Positions 1-8,239 of a DNA stretch of 25,820 bases are shown here, in pieces; position 1 is the first letter of the stretch; every line of letters starts with the position of its first letter. This DNA is from an uncultured Pelagibacteraceae bacterium (GTDB lineage Bacteria; Pseudomonadota; Alphaproteobacteria; Pelagibacterales; Pelagibacteraceae): NCBI GenBank assembly GCA_902578175.1, contig CACHBY010000010.1, positions 1-25,820 of the forward strand. Reading direction: 5' to 3'. The position numbers were made by a program, and so were the translations under genes. The notes under the pieces are model-generated. The model had not been told where the DNA came from. It saw only the letters and a program-made list of their open reading frames with translations, and did not search any database.

Positions 1-197
1 TTTACATTATTTTTTTTACACAAATGTCTGATTTTTTTCCCTATCAAAATTTTTTTTTTAAAAGAGTATTTTTTGAGTCTCATTTGAAAAAAACTTATTT
101 TACCTGATTTTAGTACTTCATTAAGCATTTGGTAAAAATCTTTTGGAATTTTATTTGGAGATATAAGATAAATAAATTTTTTATTATTTATTCTCAA
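1..197 (-). CDS. thiE: Thiamine-phosphate synthase, N-terminal part (cut by window edge)
   Basis: This open frame runs off the left edge and gives about 65 residues. It was found by translating the minus strand downstream of the aldolase. The N-terminus reads FIYLISPNKIPKDFY and then SFFQMRLKKYS. This matches the first strand of the ThiE TIM barrel (LYLIT/SP) followed by the QxRxK segment that binds pyrophosphate. ThiE joins HMP-pyrophosphate and thiazole phosphate to make thiamine phosphate in the cytoplasm. No ATG lies early in the frame. The likely start is TTG at 195-197, inside the 3' end of the aldolase gene (14 nt overlap), which suggests translational coupling at the end of the tkt-gap-pgk-fba operon. 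The thiD gene elsewhere in the window makes its substrate. The start and the C-terminal domain cannot be confirmed here. Confidence 0.7.
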   Translation of the reverse strand, partial: MRINNKKFIYLISPNKIPKDFYQMLNEVLKSGKISFFQMRLKKYSFKKKILIGKKIRHLCKKNNV

Positions 198-1194
198 GAT
201 CGCTTGTCCATTTACCTTTAGCAGCTAGACTGCACATTCTCGCTCGGTGGTTAAAAACATCCTGTGTTTCAGTGATTTTATTAGTGTCTTTAGACCAAAA
301 TTTAAGAGCACTTTGTTGTAAAGCTCTACCATAAGAATAGGTCATAATAAAATTTGTACTATTATTTTTATTGATTAAATTCAAATTTTCTGTTGCCTCT
401 ACTTCAGATTGACCTCCAGATAGGAAAGCAATCCCTGGAACTTCAGACGGCACTGAATTTTTAAGACATTCAAGTGTTTTACTCGAAACCTCTTCATTGG
501 AGATTTTATTTTTTGAATTACTTCCAGCTAAAATCATATTTGGTTTCAAAATAATACCTGATAAATCAATTTTATGTAAAATTAATTCTTCAAAACATTT
601 TTTTATAACTTCTGATGTTTTTTTTAAACAATCATCAGCTGAATGATCACCATCCATCAAAACTTCTGGCTCTACTATAGGAACCATTTCACATTCTTGA
701 ACTAATGCTGCATATCTTGCAAGGGTATGAGCATTAGAATGAATTGCAAGTTTACTAGGGTATTTATCACTTATAGAATAAATTCCTCTCCATTTTGTAA
801 ATCTTGCGCCAAGCTCATAGTATTTTTTTAATCTTTCTCTTAGCCCATCTAGACCTTCAGTAATTTTCTCTTCTGGCGAGTTTGCCAAGGTTTTTGCTCC
901 AGTATCTACTTTTATTCCAGGGACTGCTCCAGAATCAGAGATTAAGTCAGGAATTGACTTACCTGAACCTGAAATTTGGTTTATAGTTTCGTCGTATAAA
1001 ATTACTCCACCTATACAATCTCTCATACTTTTTGAATTGAAAAGAGTTTCTCTAAAAGCCAGTCTTTTTTCCGGTGTTGATTTAATGTTAACAGCCTCAA
1101 GTCTTTTTGTCATAGTTCCATTACTTTCATCTGCTGCAAGTATTCCCTTACCATTTGAAAGTATTTTTAAAGCTATTTTGTTTAGTACTGACAT
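184..1194 (-). CDS. fba: Class I fructose-bisphosphate aldolase
   Basis: A Schiff-base aldolase that interconverts fructose-1,6-bisphosphate with dihydroxyacetone phosphate and glyceraldehyde-3-phosphate in the cytoplasm. At 336 aa it is close to the eukaryote-like class I family. Visible motifs are GILAADES near residues 17-24, RFTKWR at 131-136 (Lys134 matches the proton-relay Lys), EPEV at 175-178, and ILKPNM with the Schiff-base Lys at about 217. An SGGQSE phosphate-binding segment follows. The ATG start lies 1 nt after the pgk stop codon, so it is a coupled member of the tkt-gap-pgk operon. The reversible steps grouped here suit gluconeogenesis or triose recycling as well as glycolysis. 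No phosphofructokinase is seen in the window. The enzyme family is clear. Confidence 0.95.
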   Translation of the reverse strand: MSVLNKIALKILSNGKGILAADESNGTMTKRLEAVNIKSTPEKRLAFRETLFNSKSMRDCIGGVILYDETINQISGSGKSIPDLISDSGAVPGIKVDTGAKTLANSPEEKITEGLDGLRERLKKYYELGARFTKWRGIYSISDKYPSKLAIHSNAHTLARYAALVQECEMVPIVEPEVLMDGDHSADDCLKKTSEVIKKCFEELILHKIDLSGIILKPNMILAGSNSKNKISNEEVSSKTLECLKNSVPSEVPGIAFLSGGQSEVEATENLNLINKNNSTNFIMTYSYGRALQQSALKFWSKDTNKITETQDVFNHRARMCSLAAKGKWTSDLENK

Positions 1195-1195
1195 A

Positions 1196-2371
1196 TCAAT
1201 TTAATGCGCTTATACCAGGAAGTTCTTTTCCTTCAAGAAATTCTAGAAATGCTCCACCTGCAGTTGAAACAAAGTCAAAGTTTTTGACAACATTTAAAGA
1301 ATTTATAAGTGAAACAGTGTCTCCACCGCCAACAACAGAGTAAATTTCATTTTCTTTATTTTTTTCAATTATTTTTTTTGCAATTTCAATACTTCCATAT
1401 GCAAAACTAGGATTTTCAAAATATCCAGCAGGACCATTCCATAATATGGTTTTTGTAAAATCAATAATTTTACATATATTTTCTATAGTTTTTGGGCCTA
1501 TATCCAAAATCATTTCATCAAAATTAATTTGATTTAATTCCTTAGTTTCAGGGGATCCATATAAATTATTAGCTACAAGTACATCTTCTGGAAAAATTAT
1601 ATTACAATTTTTTTCTTTAGAATAAGAAAGTATTTCATTAACTATTGAATTAACATTTTCTTCTTTAAGAGATTTTCCAATATTATAACCCATATGTTCA
1701 ATTAAATTATTAGCCATTGCACCTACAATCACAATGTTATCAAACTTAGGAATTAAGTTCTTTATAACATTGATTTTAGTAGAAATTTTAGAACCTCCTA
1801 TTATGCAAGTAACAGGTTTAGTTATGTCAGATGTAATTTTTTTTAATGCACTAATCTCTAAATCTAGTTGTAAACCTGAATAAGATGGTAAAAATTTTGA
1901 AATTTTACAAACTGATGCATGAGCCCTATGTGAGCATGAAAAAGCGTCATTTACATAAATATCACCTAAACTTGCTAAATGTTTTGCAAAATTTATGTCA
2001 TTTTTTTCTTCTTCTGGATAATATCTAATATTTTCAATTAACAAAATTTTTTCATTACAATTATCAAGTATGTTTTTTTTTATCTCATAAATATTTTTTT
2101 TAATAAGGTTTATTTTTTCGTTTAATTTTCTTTCTATATCTTTTTGAATTGGTTTTAATGAAAGATCTCTTATAATTTTTCCCTTTGGTCTACCAACGTG
2201 AGATAAGATAATTATTTTTGAATTTTGCTTTAATAAAAATTCAATTGTTGGAAGAATTTTGTCAATTCTTGTTGTATCAGTTATCTCACCATTCTTAAGA
2301 GGGACATTTAAATCTAATCTTAAAATAACTTTTTTACCTCGAAGGTTGGTTAGTTCGGAAACACTTCGCAT
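1196..2371 (-). CDS. pgk: Phosphoglycerate kinase
   Basis: Transfers phosphate between 1,3-bisphosphoglycerate and ADP in the cytoplasm; the reaction is reversible. The protein is 391 aa, the usual bacterial length. Substrate-binding motifs of the N-terminal domain are visible: RLDLNVP at 18-24 and SHVGRPKG at 57-64, followed by an AHAS segment. The nucleotide domain shows ILWNGPAGYFE and VVGGGDTVS, and the protein ends with the STAGGAFLEFLEGKELPG segment typical of the family. The ATG shares one base with the gap stop codon (TAATG), indicating translational coupling with the gene before it. The aldolase start lies 1 nt downstream. Confidence 0.97.
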   Translation of the reverse strand: MRSVSELTNLRGKKVILRLDLNVPLKNGEITDTTRIDKILPTIEFLLKQNSKIIILSHVGRPKGKIIRDLSLKPIQKDIERKLNEKINLIKKNIYEIKKNILDNCNEKILLIENIRYYPEEEKNDINFAKHLASLGDIYVNDAFSCSHRAHASVCKISKFLPSYSGLQLDLEISALKKITSDITKPVTCIIGGSKISTKINVIKNLIPKFDNIVIVGAMANNLIEHMGYNIGKSLKEENVNSIVNEILSYSKEKNCNIIFPEDVLVANNLYGSPETKELNQINFDEMILDIGPKTIENICKIIDFTKTILWNGPAGYFENPSFAYGSIEIAKKIIEKNKENEIYSVVGGGDTVSLINSLNVVKNFDFVSTAGGAFLEFLEGKELPGISALN

Positions 2372-3384
2372 TAAGAATTTTGATGAATAAATTCTGCAAT
2401 ATCACACATACGATTTGAAAAACCCCATTCGTTATCATACCAGGCTGAAATTTTACCCATATTATCTCCAATAACATTAGTAAGTGATCCATCAACAATG
2501 GCTGATGCAGGGTTATGGTTAAAATCAATTGATACTAATTTTTCATTAGTTATTTCTAATACATTTTTTAGATTATTTTTAGATGCAAATTCAAATGATT
2601 TATTTATATTTTCTTTATTGATATTTTTTTTTGTACAGAAAACTAATTCTACAAGGGAAACATTTGGGGTTGGTACTCTCATCGCAACCCCCTCTAACTT
2701 GCCTTTCAAGCTAGGAATTATTTCACCAATTGCTTTTGAGGCACCGGTAGATGTCGGGACAATTGATTGACTCGCTGCTCTAGCTCTTCTTGGGTCTTTA
2801 TGTGAATTATCTAAAATTCTTTGATCACTTGTAAATGCATGAATAGTAGTCATAAACCCTTTTTCAATTTCAAAACTTTCATTGAGTGTATTTACAACTG
2901 GAGCCAAACAGTTTGTAGTGCATGATGCAGCGGAAATTATTTGGTCCTCACTTGTTATATCTTTTTCATTCACGCCAAAGACAATTGTTTTATCTGCGTT
3001 TTTGCACGGTGCAGATACTATTACTTTCTTTGCTCCATTTTTAATATGAGCTAGAAGTTTTTCTTTAGAATTAAATTTTCCTGTACATTCAAAAACATAA
3101 TCAACATCAAATTTTTCCCAGTCTATATTTTCAATATCAGACTCCTGAGAAAATGTAATTTTTTCATTATTTATTATTAAGTGATTTTCATCAAAATCTA
3201 GATCAGCAGTAAATTTACCATGTATTGAATCATATTTCATCAATGTACTAGTAGTCTCAGAATTTGATCTATTGTTTATGTGTTGAATTTTTATATTTTT
3301 ATTTTTATTTTTATTTTCTATTATTGATCTGATTACCATTCGACCAATTCTGCCCATTCCATTTATTCCAACTTTAATTGCCAT
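2371..3384 (-). CDS. gap: Glyceraldehyde-3-phosphate dehydrogenase
   Basis: Interconverts glyceraldehyde-3-phosphate and 1,3-bisphosphoglycerate using a nicotinamide cofactor. The Rossmann start KVGINGMGRIGR is at 4-15, the catalytic Cys155 lies in SAASCTTNC, His182 is in TTIHAFTSDQ, and the C-terminal WYDNEWGFSNR is present. The length of 337 aa is normal. The cofactor-selecting end of the second beta strand reads INNRS at 36-40, with Asn38 where NAD-dependent enzymes usually have Asp. This hints at relaxed or NADP(H) preference, which is inference. A (ATTTTT)n-like repeat at 3295-3317 encodes an NKNKNKN stretch before that strand. The gene begins 2 nt after the tkt stop and its stop overlaps the pgk start. 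Confidence 0.96.
   Translation of the reverse strand: MAIKVGINGMGRIGRMVIRSIIENKNKNKNIKIQHINNRSNSETTSTLMKYDSIHGKFTADLDFDENHLIINNEKITFSQESDIENIDWEKFDVDYVFECTGKFNSKEKLLAHIKNGAKKVIVSAPCKNADKTIVFGVNEKDITSEDQIISAASCTTNCLAPVVNTLNESFEIEKGFMTTIHAFTSDQRILDNSHKDPRRARAASQSIVPTSTGASKAIGEIIPSLKGKLEGVAMRVPTPNVSLVELVFCTKKNINKENINKSFEFASKNNLKNVLEITNEKLVSIDFNHNPASAIVDGSLTNVIGDNMGKISAWYDNEWGFSNRMCDIAEFIHQNS
3265..3276 (-). other. GAPDH cofactor-selectivity segment (Asn37-Asn38-Arg39-Ser40)
   Basis: These codons encode the end of the second Rossmann strand of gap. In NAD-specific GAPDHs the position aligned with Asn38 is normally Asp, which bonds the adenosine ribose hydroxyls. Here it is Asn followed by Arg and Ser, residues often seen where a 2'-phosphate is accommodated. 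The alignment was made by eye, anchored on the downstream KYDSIHG motif. Confidence 0.5.
3295..3317 (-). repeat. Hexanucleotide microrepeat inside gap
   Basis: On the plus strand ATTTTT occurs three times in a row, followed by ATTTT. On the coding strand it reads as AAAAAT units and gives an NKNKNKN peptide in the loop before the second beta strand of GAPDH. The unit is 6 nt, so a change in copy number would keep the frame. Confidence 0.75.
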
Positions 3385-3386
3385 AA

Positions 3387-5346
3387 TTAATAATTAATCA
3401 ATTTTTTTGATTTGTTAATTATATTTTCATTTGTAAGCCTAAAATATTTATATATCTCTTTGAATGGTGCGCTTTTACCGAATTCATTAATTCCAAAATT
3501 TATTCCATTTTCTCCAACATACTTTTTCCAACAATCACTCGAACCAGCTTCTATAGAGATTTTATTTCTGGTTTCATTTAGTATTTTATTTTTATAAGAT
3601 TTACTTTGTTTATCAAAAAGCTCCATGCAGGGTACTGAAATAACTTTAGAATAAATTTTATCTTTTGCAAGTTTGTGACTCGCTTCGATTGCAAGATTTA
3701 CTTCTGAACCACTTGCTAAAATAGTTAATTTAATTTTCTTATTTGTTCTAAGAACTTCATAAGCGCCAAGTGAACATTTATTATTTGAGGAATATTTTTT
3801 TCTAATCGGGTTTAAATTTTGTCTTGTTAGAGATAAAACACTTGGAGTCTTTGCAGTTTTTAAAGCATGTTCCCAGCATTCAATTGTTTCAATTCTGTCT
3901 GCAGGTCTAAAGACATTTAAGTTTGGAATTGATCTTAAACCAGATAATTGCTCAATTGGTTGATGTGTTGGTCCATCTTCACCTAAGCCAATAGAGTCAT
4001 GTGTCATTACATAAATAACTCTTTGTTGCATTAGAGCTGACAATCTTATTGAAGGTTTACAGTAATCAGAAAATATTAAAAAAGTTCCACCATAAGGAAT
4101 AAAATTACTATGTAGTGCGATTCCATTCATAATCCCACTCATTGCATGCTCCCTAACACCATAATGAATATAATTTCCATCAAAATTTCCTGGTTCAATA
4201 ATTTTATGTTTTTTCGTTTTAGTATTGTTAGATCCAGCTAAATCTGCAGAACCACCAATGAGATTATTATTTGAATTGGTTAACGCGTTTAAAGTTAACT
4301 CAGAACATTTTCTTGTTGCCAAATTTTTAGGTTCTTTGATTGCAAGTTTCTTTTCTGAATTTAAAGCATTTTTAAAGTTGTCTTTTTTAATCAGACTAAA
4401 CTTTTTACTTTGTTTTTTAATTAACTTGTTCCATTTTTTTTCAATTAACTGACCCTTGCTTCCTATAGATCTCCATTCTTCCAACAACTTTTTAGGAATT
4501 TCAAAGGGTTTATATTTCCATTTAAGTGCTTTTCTTACTAATTTAATTTCATCTAATCCTAAAGGACTACCATGTGAAGATGATTTACCAGATTTATTTG
4601 GAGAACCATATCCAATTTTTGTTTTACAAGAGATTACCGTTGGTTTTTTTGCTTTTTGAACTCTTTTTAAGGCTCTATAAATTTGATTTTCATTATGACC
4701 ATCAACCAATATGTAATCCCAACCATAGCTTTCAAATCTTTTTTTAAAATTATCTGAAACAGCAAGGCTGGTTGGACCATCTATTGAAATATTATTATTG
4801 TCAAAAAGCATTACTAAATTGTTTAGTTTTAGATGACCAGCTAAACTCATCGCTTCGTGGCTAATACCTTCCATTAAGCAACCATCGCCAGCTAGAACAT
4901 AAGTTTTGTGATTAATTAAATTTTTCCTTAATTTTTTTTTGAGCACTTCTTCAGCTATTGCAAATCCTACTGCATTAGCTATTCCTTGTCCAAGTGGACC
5001 AGTGGTTGTTTCAATACCAGTTTTTGGATGATACTCTGGATGACCTGCACAAATAGAATTTAGTTGTCTAAATTTTTTTTATCGAATTTAATGAAATACT
5101 TTTATATCCAGTTAGGTACAATAAAGAATAAAGAAGCATTGAGCCATGCCCTGCTGATAAAATGAATCTATCTCTATTTATCCAATTTGGATTTTGTGGA
5201 TTGAATTTTAAAAAATATCTAAAAAGTACGGTTGCAACGTCGGCCATACCCATTGGCATACCAGGGTGACCAGAATTAGCTTTTTGAACTGCATCAATTG
5301 ATAAAAATCTGATACAATTTGCTAAATCGTTATGTAGTTTGCTCAA
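3387..5346 (-). pseudogene. tkt: Transketolase, split by a one-base frameshift
   Basis: Thiamine-diphosphate enzyme of the non-oxidative pentose phosphate pathway. The first frame (5346 down to a TAG near 5068) carries SGHPGMPMG with His27 and LSAGHGSM with His67. The second frame carries GIETTTGPLGQG, the LAGDGCLMEG diphosphate loop, VREHAMSG with the catalytic Glu, the SDY region, and GLGEDGPTHQP. The two join at a run of eight A residues on the coding strand (5073-5080). Removing one A gives IKKFRQLNS, which matches the family (LKNFRQLxS), and restores a protein of about 652 aa, the normal length. Everything else is intact, so this is a sequencing or assembly indel, a very recent mutation, or slippage during expression. 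The start is TTG at 5344-5346 with AGGA five bases upstream. Confidence 0.9.
5073..5080 (-). other. A8 homopolymer at the tkt frameshift
   Basis: Eight T on the plus strand, eight A on the coding strand. The reading frame runs ATA AAA AAA ATT TAG and stops. With seven A it becomes ATA AAA AAA TTT AGA and continues as the conserved FRQL segment of transketolase. Confidence 0.9.
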
Positions 5347-5399
5347 AATTATCCTGACTAGACTAAGAAGATTCTATTTAATAATATAAATATATATAT
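5347..5399. promoter_or_regulatory. Compact divergent intergenic region (tkt / coiled-coil gene)
   Basis: Only 53 nt separate the minus-strand tkt start and the plus-strand ATG at 5400. The right half is an alternating AT tract (TATATATATA just before the ATG) with several -10-like hexamers on both strands. Both operons must start here or inside each other's coding sequence, because they diverge. No clear -35/-10 pair could be assigned, and the plus-strand gene has no Shine-Dalgarno sequence. Confidence 0.35.
5352..5355 (-). promoter_or_regulatory. Ribosome binding site of tkt
   Basis: AGGA on the coding strand lies five bases before TTG at 5346. It supports this TTG as the start of transketolase, since no ATG in the same frame lies nearby and the N-terminal residues after it match the family. 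Confidence 0.6.
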
Positions 5400-5723
5400 A
5401 TGAATTCTATAAACGAAAAAGAAAAAAAACTTTATTTAGCTTTAGAGGAATTAAAGAATTTAGATCTAACCAATCCAGATTTGAGAAATAATATAGAAAA
5501 CCTTAGCTCTCAAAAAAATCAATTAGAGATTGAAAAAATTGAACTAGAAAAAAAATATAAAGAACTATCAGAACAAAATGATGTTTTGTCAAGAAGACTA
5601 AAAGAGTTTAAAGATAGAGAGAAGATTGAGGAAAGAAAACAAGTAGAATTTTCTGAGAAAATCGATGAATTAAATCAAGAGACAGATACTCTATTGGATG
5701 AGATTGATAAATGGCAAATGTAA
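5400..5723 (+). CDS. Small coiled-coil protein upstream of zapA
   Basis: A 107-residue, highly charged protein with no signal peptide or membrane segment. From about residue 30 to 100 it is a continuous heptad-like helix rich in Glu, Lys and Leu, with DVLSRRLKEFKDREKIEERK in the middle. It ends 13 nt inside zapA, so the two genes overlap and are probably translated together. Alphaproteobacteria often carry a short coiled-coil protein of the DUF4164 kind directly before zapA. This fits that position and size, but the assignment is by context rather than by a diagnostic motif. A link to the division ring through ZapA is plausible but unproven. Confidence 0.7.
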   Translation: MNSINEKEKKLYLALEELKNLDLTNPDLRNNIENLSSQKNQLEIEKIELEKKYKELSEQNDVLSRRLKEFKDREKIEERKQVEFSEKIDELNQETDTLLDEIDKWQM

Positions 5724-6154
5724 GTATTAAATTTAATAATAAAGAGTTTTTATTATCTTGTGATGATGGACAAGAAGAACATTTGGAAGAATTGTTAATA
5801 CAAATAAATCAAAAATTTAATCATTTAAAAAATGATCTAGGTAATTTAGGAGAAAATAAACTTTTATTAATTACAGCAGTGAAAATAATGGATGAATATT
5901 ACGAGACAAAAAATAAGGTTAATCAAAAGAAACAAGAATTAAATGATCTATCAAATAAATTTAAAGAATTAAAAAGTCTTATCTATGAATATAAAGATAA
6001 AAAGGAAGAAGAAATAAAAGAGTTAAATTTAGATCATGAAAAATTTAAAATTGAAATTGAATCTAATCAAAAAAAATATGAAGATTTAATTGATGCTGCT
6101 GCAGAGAAAATTTCAAGTTTTGTTGAAAAAGCAAAACAAGAAAATTTATCTTAA
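5711..6154 (+). CDS. zapA: Cell division protein ZapA
   Basis: ZapA binds and bundles FtsZ filaments at midcell. The N-terminal 50 or so residues match the ZapA globular domain: VSIKFNNKEFLLSCDDGQEEHLEELL, followed by NKLLLITAVKIMDEYYE, which resembles the ILTALNIADEL helix of the family. The rest is a long Lys/Glu-rich coiled coil (about 70-140), as used for dimerisation. At 147 aa it is somewhat longer than many family members because the coil is extended. The gene overlaps the coiled-coil gene before it and is followed 7 nt later by the 5-formyl-THF cyclo-ligase gene. The zapA-fau linkage is widespread in proteobacteria. No 6S RNA, which often sits in this gap in other bacteria, could fit here. 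Confidence 0.85.
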   Translation: MANVSIKFNNKEFLLSCDDGQEEHLEELLIQINQKFNHLKNDLGNLGENKLLLITAVKIMDEYYETKNKVNQKKQELNDLSNKFKELKSLIYEYKDKKEEEIKELNLDHEKFKIEIESNQKKYEDLIDAAAEKISSFVEKAKQENLS

Positions 6155-6161
6155 TAAATTT

Positions 6162-6707
6162 GTGAATAAATCTAAATTAAGAAGAGAAATAATATTACTT
6201 AGAAAAAAAAATTTTCAAGAAGATTGCAAAATCAATTCGTTAAAATTAATTAAATTTCTAAGGGATAATAAAAATAAAACCAAAATTGTTGGAGGATATT
6301 ATCCATGTAATCATGAAATAGATGATTTAGAAGTTTTAAATTTATTTAGTAATAATAAAATAATTACTTCTTTACCTGTCATTGAGAAAAATAACCAAAT
6401 GGACTTTTATGAATGGTCCAAAGTTAATCCCTTGAAGATAAACAAATATGGAATTATTGAACCATTATCTCAAAAGAAAGTTTATCCAGATATATTACTG
6501 ATTCCACTATTAGCTTTTGATAAACAATTAAATCGATTGGGTTATGGTGGTGGTTTTTATGATCGTTATATTGAAAAAATTGAAATTAAAAAAAAGGTCT
6601 TCAAAATAGGATTTGCTTTTTCTTTCCAGGAATTAAAACAGGTACCTATTAATAATTATGATAAGAAGCTTGATTTAATAATTACCGAAAGAGGTTTAAT
6701 ATCTTGA
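6162..6707 (+). CDS. fau: 5-formyltetrahydrofolate cyclo-ligase
   Basis: Converts 5-formyl-THF to 5,10-methenyl-THF using ATP. The best start is GTG at 6162, giving VNKSKLRREIILLRKK, the typical N-terminus of the family, and 181 aa. A longer reading from 6090 would only translate zapA sequence out of frame. Motifs seen are GGYYPCNHEIDDLEVL, the substrate-side YEW, and the ATP loop LGYGGGFYDRYI preceded by LLIPLLAFD. The last bases overlap the next gene (TTGA, 4 nt). Also known as ygfA. In this compact genome it returns the storage form of folate to the one-carbon pool, and folP further on serves the same pathway. Confidence 0.92.
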   Translation: MNKSKLRREIILLRKKNFQEDCKINSLKLIKFLRDNKNKTKIVGGYYPCNHEIDDLEVLNLFSNNKIITSLPVIEKNNQMDFYEWSKVNPLKINKYGIIEPLSQKKVYPDILLIPLLAFDKQLNRLGYGGGFYDRYIEKIEIKKKVFKIGFAFSFQELKQVPINNYDKKLDLIITERGLIS

Positions 6708-7507
6708 GAATTTTATTTTTAGGTGATGTTGTTGGCATTTCGGGGTGTTCCAAACTTACAAGCAGCTTGCTTAGCGAAATTAAATCAAAAAAAATAGATT
6801 TTGTTATTGCTAATGGTGAAAATGCTGCAGCTCAAGGTTTTGGTTTGACAGAACAAATTTGCAAAGATTTTTATAACTGTGGTGTTAACGTAATAACAAC
6901 AGGTAATCATGTTTGGGATCAAAAAGAAATCATGAAGTATATTGATAAAGAAGAGAGGTTGTTACGTCCTAAAAATCTTTTTGAACCTGCACCTGGTCGA
7001 GGTTTTAAAATTTTCAAAACAAAAGAAAATATACGAGTTGGGGTACTTAACCTTATGGGCAACGTCTTTATGAAAAAGTGCGAAGATGTTTTTGAAACTT
7101 CAAAAAAATTTTTAAATGAATATAATTTAAAAGATGACTATGATTTATTGGTAGTTGATTTTCATGGTGAAATTACTAGTGAGAAAAATGCGATAGGTCA
7201 TTTTTTTGATGGTCACGCAACGTTAGTTGTTGGAACTCACACACATATTCCAACCAATGATGCCAGAATACTAAACTATGGCACTGGATACCAAACTGAT
7301 GCTGGGATGTGTGGAGATTATGATTCTGTTATTGGAATGGACAAACAGAATTCATTAAATAGATTTTTAAAGAAAAACTCCGTTAAACATTTTCCAGCAG
7401 TTGGAGAAGGTACTTTGTCTGGTGTTATAGTTGATTGTGATATAAATACTGGATTAGCTAAAAGTATTAACAGTTATATATTTGGAGAAAAATTAAAAAA
7501 TATTTAA
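6704..7507 (+). CDS. YmdB-family metallophosphoesterase
   Basis: A 267-aa calcineurin-like phosphoesterase of the YmdB/TIGR00282 family. Metal ligands are visible: Asp8 in LFLGDVVG, Glu39 in ANGENAA, Asn68-His69 in TTGNHVWD, the DFHGE His, and the paired His of GTHTHIPT. In Bacillus, YmdB hydrolyses 2',3'-cyclic nucleotides and affects RNA turnover and developmental choices; its role in an organism like this is not known. The start is TTG at 6704, overlapping the previous stop by 4 nt, with GAGG at 6691-6694 as a ribosome binding site. The yebC gene starts 6 nt after the stop, so it belongs to the same operon. Confidence 0.9.
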   Translation: MRILFLGDVVGISGCSKLTSSLLSEIKSKKIDFVIANGENAAAQGFGLTEQICKDFYNCGVNVITTGNHVWDQKEIMKYIDKEERLLRPKNLFEPAPGRGFKIFKTKENIRVGVLNLMGNVFMKKCEDVFETSKKFLNEYNLKDDYDLLVVDFHGEITSEKNAIGHFFDGHATLVVGTHTHIPTNDARILNYGTGYQTDAGMCGDYDSVIGMDKQNSLNRFLKKNSVKHFPAVGEGTLSGVIVDCDINTGLAKSINSYIFGEKLKNI

Positions 7508-7513
7508 TTTGAT

Positions 7514-8239
7514 ATGGCAGGTCATTCACATTGGGCAGGTATTAAACATAAAAAAGGAAAAGCTGACAAGCAACGTTCAAAAATTTTCTCAAAATTGTCA
7601 AAAGAAATTACAGTTGCTGCAAAGCTTGGAGACAAGGATCCTGCAATGAATCCAAGATTAAGATCAGCTGTACAAGCTGCTAGATCAGCAAATATGCCTA
7701 AAGATAATATTGAAAGAGCAATAGATAAATCTTCTGCTGCATCAGGGGCAAATTTTGAAAATTTGAGATATGAAGGATTTGGACCAAACAAAATTGCTGT
7801 TATTGTTGAAACTTTAACAGATAATAAAAATAGAACAGCCTCCAATGTAAGAACTATTTTTCAAAAATCTGGTGGAAGTTTGGGAACCCAAGGGTCAGCA
7901 TCTCACAATTTTAAACAACTTGGGATTATAAAGATTGATAAAAGTGAAATATCAGAAGATAAAATTTTTGAACTAGCTATAGAGGCTGGTGCAGAAGAAT
8001 GCATTTCTCACGAGGAATTTCATGAAGTTCAATGTATTTCAAATGAAATATATAATGTTAAAAAAAATTTAGAAACTAAAATTACAAACTTTATTTCCAC
8101 CGAAATTGAGTGGGTGCCTATTAACAGTGTTAACGTTCAAAATAATGAAAAAGAAACTGTGATAGATTTTTTAGAAAATCTAGAAGATGATGATGATGTT
8201 CAGCATGTTTTTTCAAACGTAAATTTGGGAAATATTTGA
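7514..8239 (+). CDS. yebC: YebC/PmpR family protein
   Basis: A 241-aa protein with the hallmark N-terminus MAGHSHWAGIKHKKGKADK and conserved NMPKDNIERAI and YEGFGPNKIAVIVE segments. It continues with TDNKNRTASNVRTIFQKSGG and has an acidic C-terminus. The family was named a transcriptional regulator; more recent work links YebC proteins to relief of ribosome stalling. In alphaproteobacteria it precedes ruvCAB and the tol genes, and that order is partly kept here. The stop codon overlaps the next gene by one base (TGATG). No Shine-Dalgarno sequence is visible before its ATG. Confidence 0.96.
   Translation: MAGHSHWAGIKHKKGKADKQRSKIFSKLSKEITVAAKLGDKDPAMNPRLRSAVQAARSANMPKDNIERAIDKSSAASGANFENLRYEGFGPNKIAVIVETLTDNKNRTASNVRTIFQKSGGSLGTQGSASHNFKQLGIIKIDKSEISEDKIFELAIEAGAEECISHEEFHEVQCISNEIYNVKKNLETKITNFISTEIEWVPINSVNVQNNEKETVIDFLENLEDDDDVQHVFSNVNLGNI

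Noticed and set aside
6090..6161. A longer 5-formyl-THF cyclo-ligase starting inside zapA
   Set aside because: The added residues are zapA sequence read in another frame, and the family N-terminus begins at the GTG at 6162.
6155..6161. A 6S RNA gene between zapA and the cyclo-ligase gene, its common place in other bacteria
   Set aside because: Only 7 nt separate the genes here, so no such RNA can lie there; none was seen elsewhere in the window.
7522..7845. A 107-codon open frame antisense to yebC
   Set aside because: Fully within yebC, no family features; a mirror-frame artefact.
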